Origin: Lates calcarifer
Taxonomy: Eukaryota > Chordata > Actinopteri > Centropomidae
DNA length: 64,000 nucleotides
Direction: 5' to 3'
Assembly: GCF_001640805.2 (NCBI RefSeq)
Contig: NC_066851.1
Span: forward strand, 2,971,911 to 3,035,910
Numbering within the stretch: position 1 is the first letter of the stretch; each line of letters opens with the position of its first letter. The notes below the pieces were generated by a model that was given only the letters and a program-made list of their open reading frames with translations, did not search any database and had not been told where the DNA came from. This document shows positions 37,641 to 49,850 of this stretch, piece by piece. A program made the translations under genes and the position numbers.

Positions 37641-40600
37641 GGATGTGTCTCTCCTGCTCTCTCTCCTTCCCTCACAGACACACAAACACAATGCACTCAC
37701 ACTCATCTCACTCTTACCTGTGACTTACACACATCTCTTTTCCCATACATTCCTCATTTCCTCTCCAGTATTTCTAACATAACAAACATTATATAGGTCC
37801 TCTATTTATTTTATTTTTCCTACCTACAGTTGATTTCTGCTTCCAGATTCCTGCAAATATGAATACAGGAAAAATACATATGTGTATCTCTCACTAAGAA
37901 GCTATGCATCTTTTTTTCTAATTTTTGTTAGTGGTTGCAGAAATGACCCTCACTCCAAGTTCTTTGGCTGAGGTTCAGTTGTTGCGGTCTTTACCTGCAG
38001 CTTAGTGCTGGTGTATTGACTTAGAATAGCAAAGACACAGATATCTCATTGGTGTCTGGTAAAACTGTGTGGTTACAGAATCCACAAATCTTAACCAATC
38101 AGGATAGTAGCCATGGTATAAATTGGCATAGCCAGCATTATATGACAACTTTGATGATGTTACAATTGCATGACTGATGATGAATAATCGGAGATATATC
38201 AGTAATAAGTGTTTGTATACAGTATGTCTGCATACATAACAAGAAGCATTGGTAGACCGAGATCAGTGTCTCCTCAAGGTTAGCAAGTGTACACACCTCT
38301 GTAAAGCAACCAAACATAAATAGCTGATTAGTATACTGTTGCCACAATTCATTACCCATTGAGTGAGTTCACTGTTGCTCCCCAGGAAACATTAATCCTT
38401 CCCTCCACACACTCATGCACACATTGCATACATATAGACACAGCACGCACACATACAGATATACACAATGGTACCGGTGGTCAAATCATAAACTCAAGTC
38501 AAGTGGCAAGTCATACTGTAATGAATACCTAGTGAATTGTCGCATTATGGTTTACCATCTGCAGCAGTCTCATGCTTAGAAAGCAGTGCTCTTTGGCCAT
38601 AGTGCAAGCACTGTCAACTTTGTTCAAAAATTTGTAATTGTAAAAATTGTAAAAGAGAAGACTTCTACATTTCTGAAGCTTCACAGTCTATCTCTGGTCA
38701 CCACAGCTGCAGTTCTCAGTTAATGTGACTGGCAGATCTAGGACCACTGCTTTGAGTTGACAACCAAAGCTTTCACAGAGTTTCTCTTACAGTTGTCAGC
38801 TTTTGTCTGGAATAGGCCAAAATGAAATGGTGCATAGTGGCTGTTTGAGAGTGGAATGTGAAGTTACCTGAAGGCAACTCCAGTTCTATCCGTTTAGATG
38901 ATATGTGTATATTTCCATACTGACCCTCATCCTCATCCTGTTCACTGTGCCTACTTTACCAGTAGGTACAGGTAAGTAAGTAAGAACTTAAATGCATACA
39001 AACAACAAAAATATACCATAAATTCAAAAGAATCAAACGGTAAATGTCAGGAGATTACATTATAAATCGTGAGCTGTATTATGTAGTGTTAACATTGTTT
39101 CGTTTGACTATGACTGTTCTACAACCTCGACCGCATGTGTATTATTATAACTATGATTAGGAAGGCCCTCCAACCTTACAGAGGTACTTATTTAAAACCA
39201 CACCATGAGCTTTTCCTAAAAATAACCTCATAGTTTTTGTGCCTAGACCAAACTAAACCATAACTATTTCATGGGCTTAACCATGTGTTCACTAATCACG
39301 ATGACAAAGTTCCAGTGCATTGTGCATGTTTACTATTGTAACCGTGACAGCAATGGTCCGGTGCATCTGCCACTATAGCGGTACTATTTCAAGAGACGTT
39401 ACTATGGGTTGTATCACAGGCGACTGACAGCTGACCTTTATGATCATTCAGGCTGGAGAGAGTGCACACTCTCTACGTAATAGATTTGATGTTTAAGTAT
39501 GTTCAAGTCTGGGACTGGCGTGGCCCATGATTTTGCGTGCGTGGTACAGGTGAATTTGTTCCTGCTAGAGACTGCATGTTGCAGATGACATGTAGCAAAA
39601 TTCAAAGGGACATTTTTGAAGGATGTGTCCTGTGGCTCTGGTGTGACCTCAATAAAGCCTGAATAAAATAACCCCTTTGATGTTTTCAGAATTGTTTCAT
39701 CTTGGGATTGTAGACTATTAATTTTAACAGATAGCCTTTGTTATGGGTGTGCAGACATGGGCAAGAAATTTGAGGGTTTTTTTTTTTTTTTTTTTTTCCG
39801 TGGTGGTGGTGGTGGGGGGGTGGAATCATATACAAATACATTATTCGTATTCACATAGATAATATGCAATTTTGCAGTCATATTCGCCCCCCACACCATC
39901 CACCATACTCTCCTGACCTGTCTCCCAGCTGACAATTTACCACAATTTTCTTCTCAGTCATAACTCAGTAAAATCCTAACACTCATCATACATACCTTAT
40001 TACAATCAGTGGAATTCACTCTTTTAAATATCTCTCAAGAATAGACATCCATAAATTACTTAAGAATTCATTTTAAAAAGGCACTCCTTAAACGTCATCA
40101 GATCTTGTTTCATAATAATCAGAAGCAGACTTTTTTTCATCAAGTTTTCACAAAATGAGAGAGCAGGATATGATAAAGTCTGACTGATATTCCACAAATT
40201 TTATTCTACCTCTTGACCTCACATTGCGGTCTAATATTTTGTGTGACTTAACAGAACAGGGAAACTGAAGTTAGGGCCCATTTCAAAAGGAGGTTGCTAA
40301 TGGCTTTTCAAATTTTTGTCAATGGCCATCTCATTTTTAGACATATGTATAACCAGCTCTTTTTTTTTTTTATCTGAACCTCATCCCATTATATGCACAA
40401 TGCATACAACATGTCCCCTAGACACCCCCATCCACCTACCACCCACTGACGCTGATGCTGGGATATCCCCGCCCTCCATGTCTGGCTCTCTTACCAGCAT
40501 TCAGTCAAGCGCAAAAAACACAACTGTCCATGCAACATTTCCCCCCTTACTCTCCACAGCCGTCTTTCTCTCCAACCATGCAGCTAATACTGGCAGCTCA

Positions 40601-41457
40601 GTGGGGCTTCATCGCACATGTTCCTCTGCCAATCAAACAAATGAACATCTTTTTGTTCCATCAGCAATTACGTCCACTGAATGTAAACTCTATTATTGCA
40701 TGACCTTATATGACAAAGACTCGATCGAAGCATGAAAGCGTGATAAGGGGTAAAAGTACTGAAAATGCAACTCACTAATGACAGCTTCACTTTTAATCTC
40801 TTTGGTGCAAGTGCATTCAGTGCATCCTGTAAACACCAAGTTGATTAGAAATTCAACTTGTAAACCGATTTGTACGAAACATCTGTGGTATGTTGAGAGA
40901 TGGAAATTTAAACATCGACAACTGCTGAAGAAGATCATATGACCTGTACAACTGAATGCTCCAGAAACAACGAATGACTGATTATTTTGTCGTTTTGAGA
41001 ACTTGTTGCACTCAAAATACTAATCCTATCAGAAACTAAGTAATCCCAGATTATTGAGATGGAGGATCAAATGTAGCAAATGTCAGAGACATCTGGATTA
41101 GAAAAATATGACAGGTCAGTGAACAGTCAGATGGGCTGGTGACCACACGTAAGGGTGTGCTTACCCAACATGCCTTTCATCGTGGAGGTATTGGGTGTTT
41201 CAATATAAAATAGTATTGTGTTTTTTAAAAAAAAAAAACAACAAACAAACAAAGAAACAGCAAACAAAAGCAGCCGTGGTGGCTGTGTCCTGCCTTCAAG
41301 TTCTCAATCCAGAAAGCCAGTGTAAGTAACATCCATGAGAATGAAAGATTACCAGATGCCAAAACACATCATTTTATCCTGCATCCTGATAATCACCAGG
41401 TGAGCAACAGAAATATGTTGTTCACACATTACAGTGACCTACCAGCAATGTGTATTT
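36046..41457 (-). other. nrxn3 intron with low-complexity tracts
   Basis: Contains a (TC)n(AC)n tract at 37609-37640, a T21 run followed by a (GGT)n-like stretch at 39777-39825, a T run near 40361 and an A run followed by caaacaaacaaa at 41227-41265. Frames at 36512-36943 (143 residues, minus), 37543-37796 and 40316-40735 (139 residues, plus) have biased or unremarkable composition and no recognisable domain. No exon recognised. Confidence 0.5.
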
Positions 41458-41740
41458 GTACAAGACATGGTCAAAAAGCTCTAAGACCATTCCTGTTGCG
41501 AATGAACGGAGCGTGATGGCGATTTTTATCCACAAGTTTTTTGGCTGCACTAACACAATCACCACCCTACTTCCTAGATATGGGTTCCTGCGACTTCTTC
41601 CTCCAGCTGCGTTCATCTGGGGGTCACCATTTTGATGCAGTGGGGGAGATGCAGCACGTATTCCAGATAGTGTTTGAGTGCAACAAATGGGAGCACTGTA
41701 TCACTGCACAGTGACTATTAAGGGATGGTGCCAAATTTAA
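41458..41740 (+). mobile_element. mariner-like transposase C-terminal remnant
   Basis: One frame reads PYFLDMGSCDFF near 41567-41602, close to the mariner PYSPDLAPCDFF catalytic motif, and continues through GGHHFDAVGEMQ to FECNKWEHCITAQ, matching the spacing of the C-terminal FxxWxxRWxRCI region. The Asp of the catalytic CDFF motif is kept, but the rest of the transposase, the ends and continuity of frame are lost. Confidence 0.6.
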
Positions 41741-42716
41741 ATCTGGCATGTTTTTTCTTCAGTCTCTGAGCTTTTTGATCGCATCTCATATTTAAACTAA
41801 AATGGTAGGTGAGCAACGTTGCATAAAGACAGTGAGCATGAACAGAGAATAAAGCTAATAAAAATGGGCAAGATGGGAAACTGTTAGTGATTTTAGAAAG
41901 CGAAGAGAGAGGTCAGGGGATGGCAAAAAAAAGAGGGAAAGAGGAAATTAGGGAGTAAATGAGGAGTGAAAGTGAAGCCGACAACAGAGACAGGAGGTAG
42001 AGGGGAGATTTACCAAGAATGTATTAAAAAGAGGGAAAAGATTCTAACAAGAAGTAGTATTTAAAAAACGAAAATGAGGAGAGAAGCACTCTGTTTGAGC
42101 CCATGACAGTAAAATATGACTGCTCAATGGCTGAGACACAGTTTTCTATTTTCCCCGTCTCTCTCTATCTGCCTCCCTGCCACCAGTGTGCTGACATGCA
42201 AATAGAGCCAGAATGGAGCCTCTTGTCTCCCTAACAGGAGACGACAGGGAGCCTGATGCCTAATAATGTCTACCATCTCGCTCAGGGATTAGACACAGCA
42301 AAAACCAGAGACAGGTGGTGAGGGAAGAGGAAACTCCAGGAGCTTATACAACCTTTGTTCTGTGAATGGGGGAAGCCATTACTGGTGTACACAGCAAACT
42401 GTAGCCAATCACAGCTTCTCAAGGCAAACACCCAAAGACATATTTCTGTATTGGAGCTGCTAACACTGTGTGTTTGTACAAACAGGACCTGTAATGTAAA
42501 TATTGTACTGTTTGGTAATGTAATACATCTTGAGCCATTCAAATGTAAAGGCAGACAAGTCCATGTTGAGCTGCAATTCCTCATTTGTTTTGACTGGAGA
42601 CTGACTCAAGTTTCAAGTCTGAAGAATTTTTTGTTTGTTTTTTGTCCTGTTTATCCACATAACAACACTTCACCTGTTGTTCCAGAAGAAAGCATTAAAT
42701 TACCTACCTTTATCTA
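41741..42716 (-). other. nrxn3 intron, no recognised element
   Basis: A purine-rich stretch runs from about 41880 to 42080. The opposed frames at 42282-42777 (100 and 140 residues) overlap each other and have no recognisable domain; the plus-strand one runs into the Tc1 end at 42717. Confidence 0.5.
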
Positions 42717-42955
42717 TACAGTGCATTTAGACACTATCCTTTTCATTTTGTTATGTTGCAGCCTCACGCTAAAATAAATATATCTTTTTTTCCCTCATCA
42801 ATCTACACTCAATACCACACAAGAAGAAAGCCGAAAACAGAATTTTTTTGGAAAGGTTTGCAAATGTGTCAAAAAGGAAAAAATGAATATCATATTAACA
42901 TAAGTATTCAGATCCTTCAAGTGTCATAGCAAAGGGTCTGAATACTTATCAATGT
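42717..42955 (-). mobile_element. Tc1-like element 3' end with inverted junction
   Basis: Starts tacagtgcatttagacac and continues attttgttatgttgcagcct, ccctcatcaatctacactca and cataagtattcagatcctt, which is the antisense of the 3' end of the same Tc1-like family as 45875-46685. It is then followed after about 13 bases by aaagggtctgaatacttat, the inverse of the preceding word, giving a small palindrome instead of transposase sequence. Confidence 0.6.
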
Positions 42956-44149
42956 GGTGGTTGGGGTGGACCAAAGTTTGTCTCTTCCATGGTAACAAAA
43001 GCACTTTGTCCTGCAAGATTAGATATTTTAGCAGGAAACCGATATGTTACCTCTAAACATTTTACTGATAAATAAAATTTACATATGCTAATTATAATAG
43101 TCTGTTATATATATATATATATATATACACACACGTTTTTTTCACACCACAACAAACAGGTTAAATGTGAACTTGGCCTTAGTTAATGGAGAGTTTAAAA
43201 CAATACTTGTTAGTTCTTTTGGCAGAAGAAGCCTTGTGCTGTCACTACATTACATCAGCCAGTTGTGAGAATTAATTATACTTTACTTAAAAAAGCCTCT
43301 CCAGGCTTGTTCTTGTGAAAACTGATCCTCAGTGACCATCATAAAACTGTCTCACAGCGTCTCCACATACACTCTATAGCCTTCTAACAAATTACAAAAC
43401 GCATACACAGTGAGAAAACACAAAGTGACAAATCCTTTTTTCCTTCTCCTTCAAATAAGGTTAACTTAATTACTTGCTTAATCCAAGCACTCTTGGTGAG
43501 AAACCATTACAGACGAGACACTGAACACAGACAAGTAAACACATTAGAGCATCAAACACATTACACTGCACTCTCAAACACTCACAGAGCAAGCGTCGCT
43601 TTTCATAGAGACGAAAAAGGAAAGATTTCGAAAAAGCTGTACCTTTGCTTTTAGCTAGAAGAGCAGAGGAGGCGGAGACAGAACATAGGATCCACAGCCA
43701 AGAGAGCCCAGACAGGGAGGAAGAAGAAGAGGAAATGTGAGTTCAAATTCTAGCTGACACCAAACATATTAATGTATTATGAATACATGTCATGAGGATA
43801 AATCAATATATCAATGTACAGCAGCAACTGTAATGCAATTGTACATCACAAAACACTTTATACATGCAACCACATCATGTATTAAATGACGTCTGAACGT
43901 CACAACAACACTGCCCTACAAAGGCAAAGAGCAGTAACAGAAATACAGAAATAGTGGAGTTCTGAGAAAAACATAGATTAAAGTTCAAGGCTGATCAGGT
44001 AAACAGTTTAAGGCATACATTAATGTAAATGTTTTTTTTGTTTTTTGCATTAATTGACAAACACAATGTGCTCAAGCTTATATTACAAAAACAAGTATAA
44101 TCTGTTGCGTCTTCTTTGAACACAACCATGAAAGATGGAAAAATTAGTA
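42956..44149 (-). other. nrxn3 intron, no recognised element
   Basis: Contains an (AT)n(AC)n tract at 43108-43135 and a purine-rich patch at 43660-43735. No frame of note and no exon recognised. Confidence 0.5.
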
Positions 44150-44745
44150 AAGCATAAAAAGGAATGAACTCTTGGTTTTAATAACTGGTCAAACCTCATT
44201 TGGCAGCAGTAACCTCTAACAAGCACAGCCAGTCTCTGTGGATCAGACCTGCACAACGTTAAAGAGGAATTCTGGACCTATTCTTCCTGACAGAGCTGCC
44301 TCAGTTCAGACATATTCTCAGGGATGTCTGGTGTGAACGGCTCTCTGAGCTCATTCCATGGCATCTCTATGGGTTAAGCTCTCGACTCTGACTGGGCCAC
44401 TCCAGATTTTTTTAGTTTGAAGTCATTCTGTAGTAGATTAACTTAGATGTTTAGGGTCATTGTCCTGCTGCATCATCCAGCTTCTTCTAAGGTACCTTGA
44501 TAAACTTGGGAATTCATTTTCCTCTCAATGATGACCCAGAGGCAGCTAAGCAGGATTAAATGCATGATGCTTGCTGCACTGCACTTCACCGTTGGTATGT
44601 TGTTTCGATGTTGGTATGCAGTGCCTTTTACATCATATGCAGTGCTGCATGTTCTTCCCAAATAATTCAACCTTAGTTTCAGCAGCATTGTGAAGTGTCA
44701 AGGTGCTCTTTGACAAACTTCAGGCACTCAGTGATGTTTCTTTCT
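44150..44745 (-). mobile_element. Tc1/mariner-type transposase remnant
   Basis: On the minus strand the sequence around 44450-44480 reads MMQQDNDPK, the second-aspartate motif of a Tc1/mariner DDE transposase. Plus-strand words such as tttggcagcagtaacctcta, gatcagacctgcacaacg, tctgactgggccactccag, cttgataaacttgggaattc and aggtgctctttgacaaactt follow the antisense order of one such family. The frame is broken, part of the region between the motifs is deleted and terminal repeats were not identified. Confidence 0.65.
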
Positions 44746-45874
44746 TTCTTTCTTTTTCTTTTTATTTAAGAGCAGCTATGGTTACAATAATAACCACCTG
44801 GGACAAGTGAAAACAAACAGTAGTCTCTTGTGTTAAAGCTTAACGTTATGTTGATGGGTCGAGTTCTGACTTAATTTAGAGACAACTGCAGCAGTACAGT
44901 ACCTGAGTTGATGTACCTGTGTACTTTCCATAATAACTACAACCACATCTGTTGACGGATTTGTCACTTGATCATAAACATATGTAGTTTTTGTCTATTT
45001 GATGATTTGAGTATAGTATTTTTGCAAAGTGTGAGATTTCACAGCTATTGGGGCAATATTTCTAACTCAGAATTACAACATACAGGCTGACTTTTTTCCC
45101 CATTTGGCTCCTCATTCACGTTCAGTATGATATGACATGAATGTGATATTCATCACACTAAATAAAGTGACTCAATTACTTCAGTCAGAGACCAAGATGG
45201 CTGGCACTGCTGCTAAGTAAGGCTAGGCAAATTACCTGGTAGCAATACCATAAGCAGACCCTATGTATTCTCCATCAGAACTGAATAAATTACTATGATG
45301 CCAGTCCATCAAAATGTATATTTCTAAATTACAAAAAAACTTCTTACGGAAACTGCATTTTGACTTTGTAGGGCAGTATGACAGAATAACAGAATCACAC
45401 TATCACAGTATATATGGAAACATTCTATTTAAAATGTATTCCACACCAACACAAAAACATGCAGTTCCAAACTAGAATCACAAACAAAACAAAGACATGA
45501 TTGAGAAGAGGTAAAGACAGGCATACCTTGTTCTGCCATCATATGTGCAAGGCCTTGAGAGGATAAGAAAGGGATAAAAGAGGAGGGAAGAGAAAGAGTA
45601 AAAGCGAATACTTGAGAAAAGAGAACACTTAGATTCAATACTCTTTGGTATTGTGATGATACATATTTTTCCTCTCTGGAAAAACATGACATCAGAACAC
45701 ACTGAAAGGTGTCACAAAGTTTCCTGGGGTTGAGCAGGAAGCTTCCTCATAAGAAATAACAGCATGTTAGTGTAGGTAATACGGCTCAAACACACAATAA
45801 CAGAGCCCACCTTCACTGACCTGCTGTACAGATTTAAACCTGCAAAAACCTGATTTCTAATGAGAACACTGACA
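44746..45874 (-). other. nrxn3 intron, no recognised element
   Basis: Contains a TTTC-repeat at 44737-44762. Opposed or overlapping frames at 45429-45921 have no recognisable domain. Confidence 0.5.
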
Positions 45875-46685
45875 TACAGTGCATTCAGAAAGTATTCAGA
45901 CAGTTTCACTTTTTTTCTCAAGCTCCGTCAGGTTGAATGGGGACAGTCTGTGAAAAGCCATTTTCAAGTCTCTCCAGAGATATATTTGATTGGGTTCAAT
46001 GTAATGCTCTGGCTGGGCCACTCAAGGAGATTGACAGTGTTGTCCCTATGCCACTGCTGTGTCGTCATGATTGTGTGCTTAGGGTCATTGTCCTGTTGGA
46101 AGGTCAACCCTCAGGCCAGACTGAGCAGAGTCCTGAGTCCTGAGTCAATAAGGATGTCTCTTTCTCCATTCAGTTTTCCCTCAACCATGACCAGTCTCCT
46201 TGCCACTGATGGATGGAGGTGATGAGCAGTGCCTGGTTTCCTCCAGACATGACACTTGAGGCCAGTTCAACAGTTCAGTCTTGGTTTCATTAGATTTTCT
46301 GTCTGAGAGTTTAGGTGCTTTTTGGCAAACTTTAAGTGGGCTTTCATATGTCTTTCTGTCTGGCCACTCTGCTGGCTCTGCTGAGCTCTGCTGGCAGTTA
46401 ATTTGACCTCATGGCTTGGTTTTTCCTCTAATATGCATTGTCAGCTGTGAGACCTTGCATAGACAGGTGTGGGCTTTTTCAATTCTTGCCCAATCAACTG
46501 AATTTCCCGATCAAGGTATAAAAACATCTCAAAGATGAAATAGGAGGCATCTGAGCTAAATTTCAAGTGTCATAAGAATGTCCATGTAGATTATTGAGGG
46601 AAAAATGTTTTTAGCATAAGACTTCAACATAACAAAATGTTAAAAAAAAAGTAAAAGGGTCTGAATACTTTCTGAATGCTATGTA
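45875..46685 (-). mobile_element. Tc1-like transposon, internally deleted, with both terminal inverted repeats
   Basis: The left end is tacagtgcattcagaaagta and continues ttcagac; the right end is its inverse, gtctgaatactttctgaatg then ctatgta. Both ends abut TA, the Tc1/mariner target. In between, the minus strand near 46075-46110 reads TFQQDNDPKHT, the DDE transposase motif with its catalytic Asp, and antisense words for other transposase parts follow. The total of about 810 bp is roughly half of a full Tc1-like element, and several frame breaks are present, so it cannot encode a transposase. Confidence 0.8.
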
Positions 46686-49607
46686 TCATCAACTCTCACT
46701 GATTTGGTGAGCGTGTTCATGAATAGTTGGCTATTACACATCCAGCAGTTATGGAGCAACATACTAGTACTTGTTCTAGTACCTATAATATCACACAAAA
46801 CTTTTTTTTGCTTGGTTGAAGTGGAAACGTTGGTATACCCTGACATCAAGATGTTGAATCATTGTGCATTACTTTTAAAGTCATATTAAGTCACTTACCA
46901 GTGGTAGGGGTGTAATGTTATGTATTAGCACCTAGTAACAAGGGGGCATTGCTACAGTCCTTGTGGATGAGGATTTAGCCAGCACTACACAAATGCCAGG
47001 AAGGTAGGAAATCTATCTGGAAACTTCCAAATACCAACTTATCAAGCTGTTCTGTTAAGTACAGAAATAACATATCAATTTCTCATTTAAGGGCAAATGT
47101 ACAGCATCTATGGCTTTTATTCACATTTTATATAAATACACATCTTCTCTCATTTCATCTTCCATATTTCTTTTTGCACACTGCTGTCCTTTCTTTTTGG
47201 CAGCTTTTAATACAGTGTGCTCATTGTGTTAGACCATAATGTAGCAGTGAATCTACCTTTAAGCTGGTTCATCAGCAGCCTCACATTGCATAATAACCGA
47301 GCCCATTGTATTATCCTTGCCTGTTTGGAAATCTGCAGCTATACAAATAATTGATAAGATTGTCATATATTTACATTTTACATTGTTTTCATTCAAACTC
47401 ACCTGGCATATTAGTGATGACTTCTGGAAAAGAAGGAGACAGAAAACAAGCAAACAAAGCCAGCATTAGAAACACTCATATTACTTGCATGTTGACTGTC
47501 ATGCAAATGATTATACTCTTCATAGTCCATACAGAGGGCGGGCAGAGGGCACAGCCATGTGTATGTCAGTTAAAATGCAGAGGGTTTTAGCAATTAGGAG
47601 TTAAAGTAGAAACATTTGGTTTCAAACCATCATTCTGTGACAGATGAAATTCAGAGAGAAATATCCAGTGTGACGAAAAAGGTATCTCTTTCTTACACAG
47701 ACATGCACATTTTTAATCTGTTGCCTTCCAGTGCAGACACATTACCCTATTTGATCACTATGCACATGTGCTGTTGCTAAATTCTAAACACACACACACA
47801 AAGCCAACAAAAATCCAGAAAACCCTGAAAATAAAAGTAAGTAATGATAAAGTAATACAAATAAACTTAATCCTTTAAGTGACATTTGTTGAGAAAGGAC
47901 TAACAGAACAAACCTACAGGTTTAAAGCTCTGCATTCCAGCCTATAGAGACTGCAAAGATGTGCAGCACAAGTGTTGAACAGATTAGGCAACATACTGAT
48001 GATTTTGTTGTTCTTAGAGCCACTACAGGAGTTGCGCAAAAATGTACCATTGGTTGAAAAAATGGGGCAGCTAAGATTAAAATCCAGGATTCCCCTGGAG
48101 ACAATGAATGTCCACAACAAAACTTTTTCAAATATGGTTGATACTTTTTGAGCTTTTATCATAGATTGAAGTCCAGTGGAAATTTTGACCTGATGACACC
48201 ACTAGATGAAAGATCAGTGGTTAACAAGCTCTCTCAATGGCAAAAGCCATACACAACTGGTTACATTACCAATATCACCTTTGGGAAAAATGAAAACAAT
48301 GGTACGATAATATCATACAGACACAGCTGGCAACCAGCCTTGCCAGAAAAACGTGAGAGGTAATGTGTAAGTTAAAGCTACGTAGAACTCCATTAAACAA
48401 ATGATAACAGGGCCTTGAACACTGTAAAATGTGCAGATTTAATAATGATGAATCATTAACCAGTCAAACATGGTATAAATTTATGGGATATTGAGGCAGA
48501 ATCAGACATGTGTGATGGGTGATTTATTGGAAATATATTCAATTTGAACACAAATATGGAGGATGACTCACAAACTGAAAGATTTACATCTGACATAAAA
48601 TGTCATAGGTTAGTAGAAACAAAGGGTGCTGTTGTTGTTGCTTTAGTTACATAGTCTCTTCATAGTCTGTTTGTCTGTCTGTCCATGCAACTGCTTCCAG
48701 CTAGCAGCATGAAATTTTGCAGTTCTGCAATTTTCTTAATGGAGCTTTTCAAACAACACCACGTTTGCCTGGTTCAGTCAGGTTTCAGGTTGTTCCGTTA
48801 TTTTTTCACATATACAGTCATATACGGTAATACTGTGACGCAGCTCAGTACGGTATAACTCCACTGTGCTATGAGGCAAGTTCAATATTCCCAGGACATC
48901 TTTTTGTTATCTGGCTTCAATGAGATTTACGCTGGCCATCCTGGATAACCTGCACCATGAAACTAGTTATCAACTTTATCAACTGGCTCAGCTGACTCTG
49001 AGTTTGTCAATCAGGCTATGAGCATGTGTCACATGAAAGAAGCAGAGTCATTAATTACAAGCAACATTTTCCATGAATAAAGCACTTGATATGGGAAGAA
49101 ACACTGATACCTACAGGTAAATATAGTGATTATAGCGACGTTCCAAACGTAATATACTGAGTGAATATTTTTGCTCTTTTGTGTGATGATGGACAAACTA
49201 TACTAAACAATGAATATGTGATGCAGATGAAAATGTGACAGTAACGTCTGTTTCTGCTGCCAAAGCAGAGAGAAGCTGAGAGAAGTACTTAATGTCTGAT
49301 GAGGTCGATCTGACTGAAATGTTCATTTGTCATAATGGGAAATATTTAAGAGTGTGTGGATAATTCTTCTAATAAAAAGGCATCGGGGGGGTTAGTTTTT
49401 ATCTCCAATTATCATAACAAAGTCACCTCATCTTTTTTTGGGTTGCAGTGATGTAAGAAAAAGTATCAATGCTGTCAGGAAATATGTAAGGATTAAGCCA
49501 ACATAACTATTCTGGAACAGTCTGGACCAGCGAAATAATTCTGCTCTTCATTATTTGTCACTTCATTGTAAACTCTTTTTCCCTGTCAGGATCCTGTAAG
49601 AATGACT
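46686..49607 (-). other. nrxn3 intron, no recognised element
   Basis: AT-rich with a short (CA)n at 47790-47799, a (TTG)n patch at 48630-48643 and a (TGTC)n-like patch at 48667-48682. No exon or conserved frame recognised. Confidence 0.5.
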
Positions 49608-49850
49608 ACCGTAATTTCCGGACTATTGAGCACACCTGAATATAAGCCGCACCCACAAAATTTAAAAAGAGAAAAAAAAAGTACATATATACAGGCCGCA
49701 CTTGTCTATAAGCCGCAGGTGTCTAAATGTTTTTGCGGCATGAAGCTTGTTAGGCCCGTAAAAATCTATAAATTAGCTGCATCATTGTTTAAGATGCAAG
49801 TTTCAAAGTGTGTGAAAAAAGTAGCAGCTTATAGTCCGGTAAATTACGGT
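49608..49850. mobile_element. 243-bp inverted-repeat element (MITE), complete
   Basis: The left end accgtaatttccggactat is repeated in inverse at the right as atagtccggtaaattacggt, differing by one extra A. Both sides carry the trinucleotide act (49605-49607 and 49851-49853), a likely 3-bp target duplication. Inside, ataagccgcaccc and ataagccgcaggtg occur twice near the left end. There is no transposase; the 89-residue frame across it is incidental. The 'accgtaatttccggactat...agccgc' element is known from vertebrate genomes, but I did not assign a superfamily. Confidence 0.8.

Noticed and set aside
40316..40735. 139-residue plus-strand frame, Ser/Thr/Pro-rich
   Set aside because: No domain, an overlapping frame at 40455-40703, and no splice or transcript evidence.
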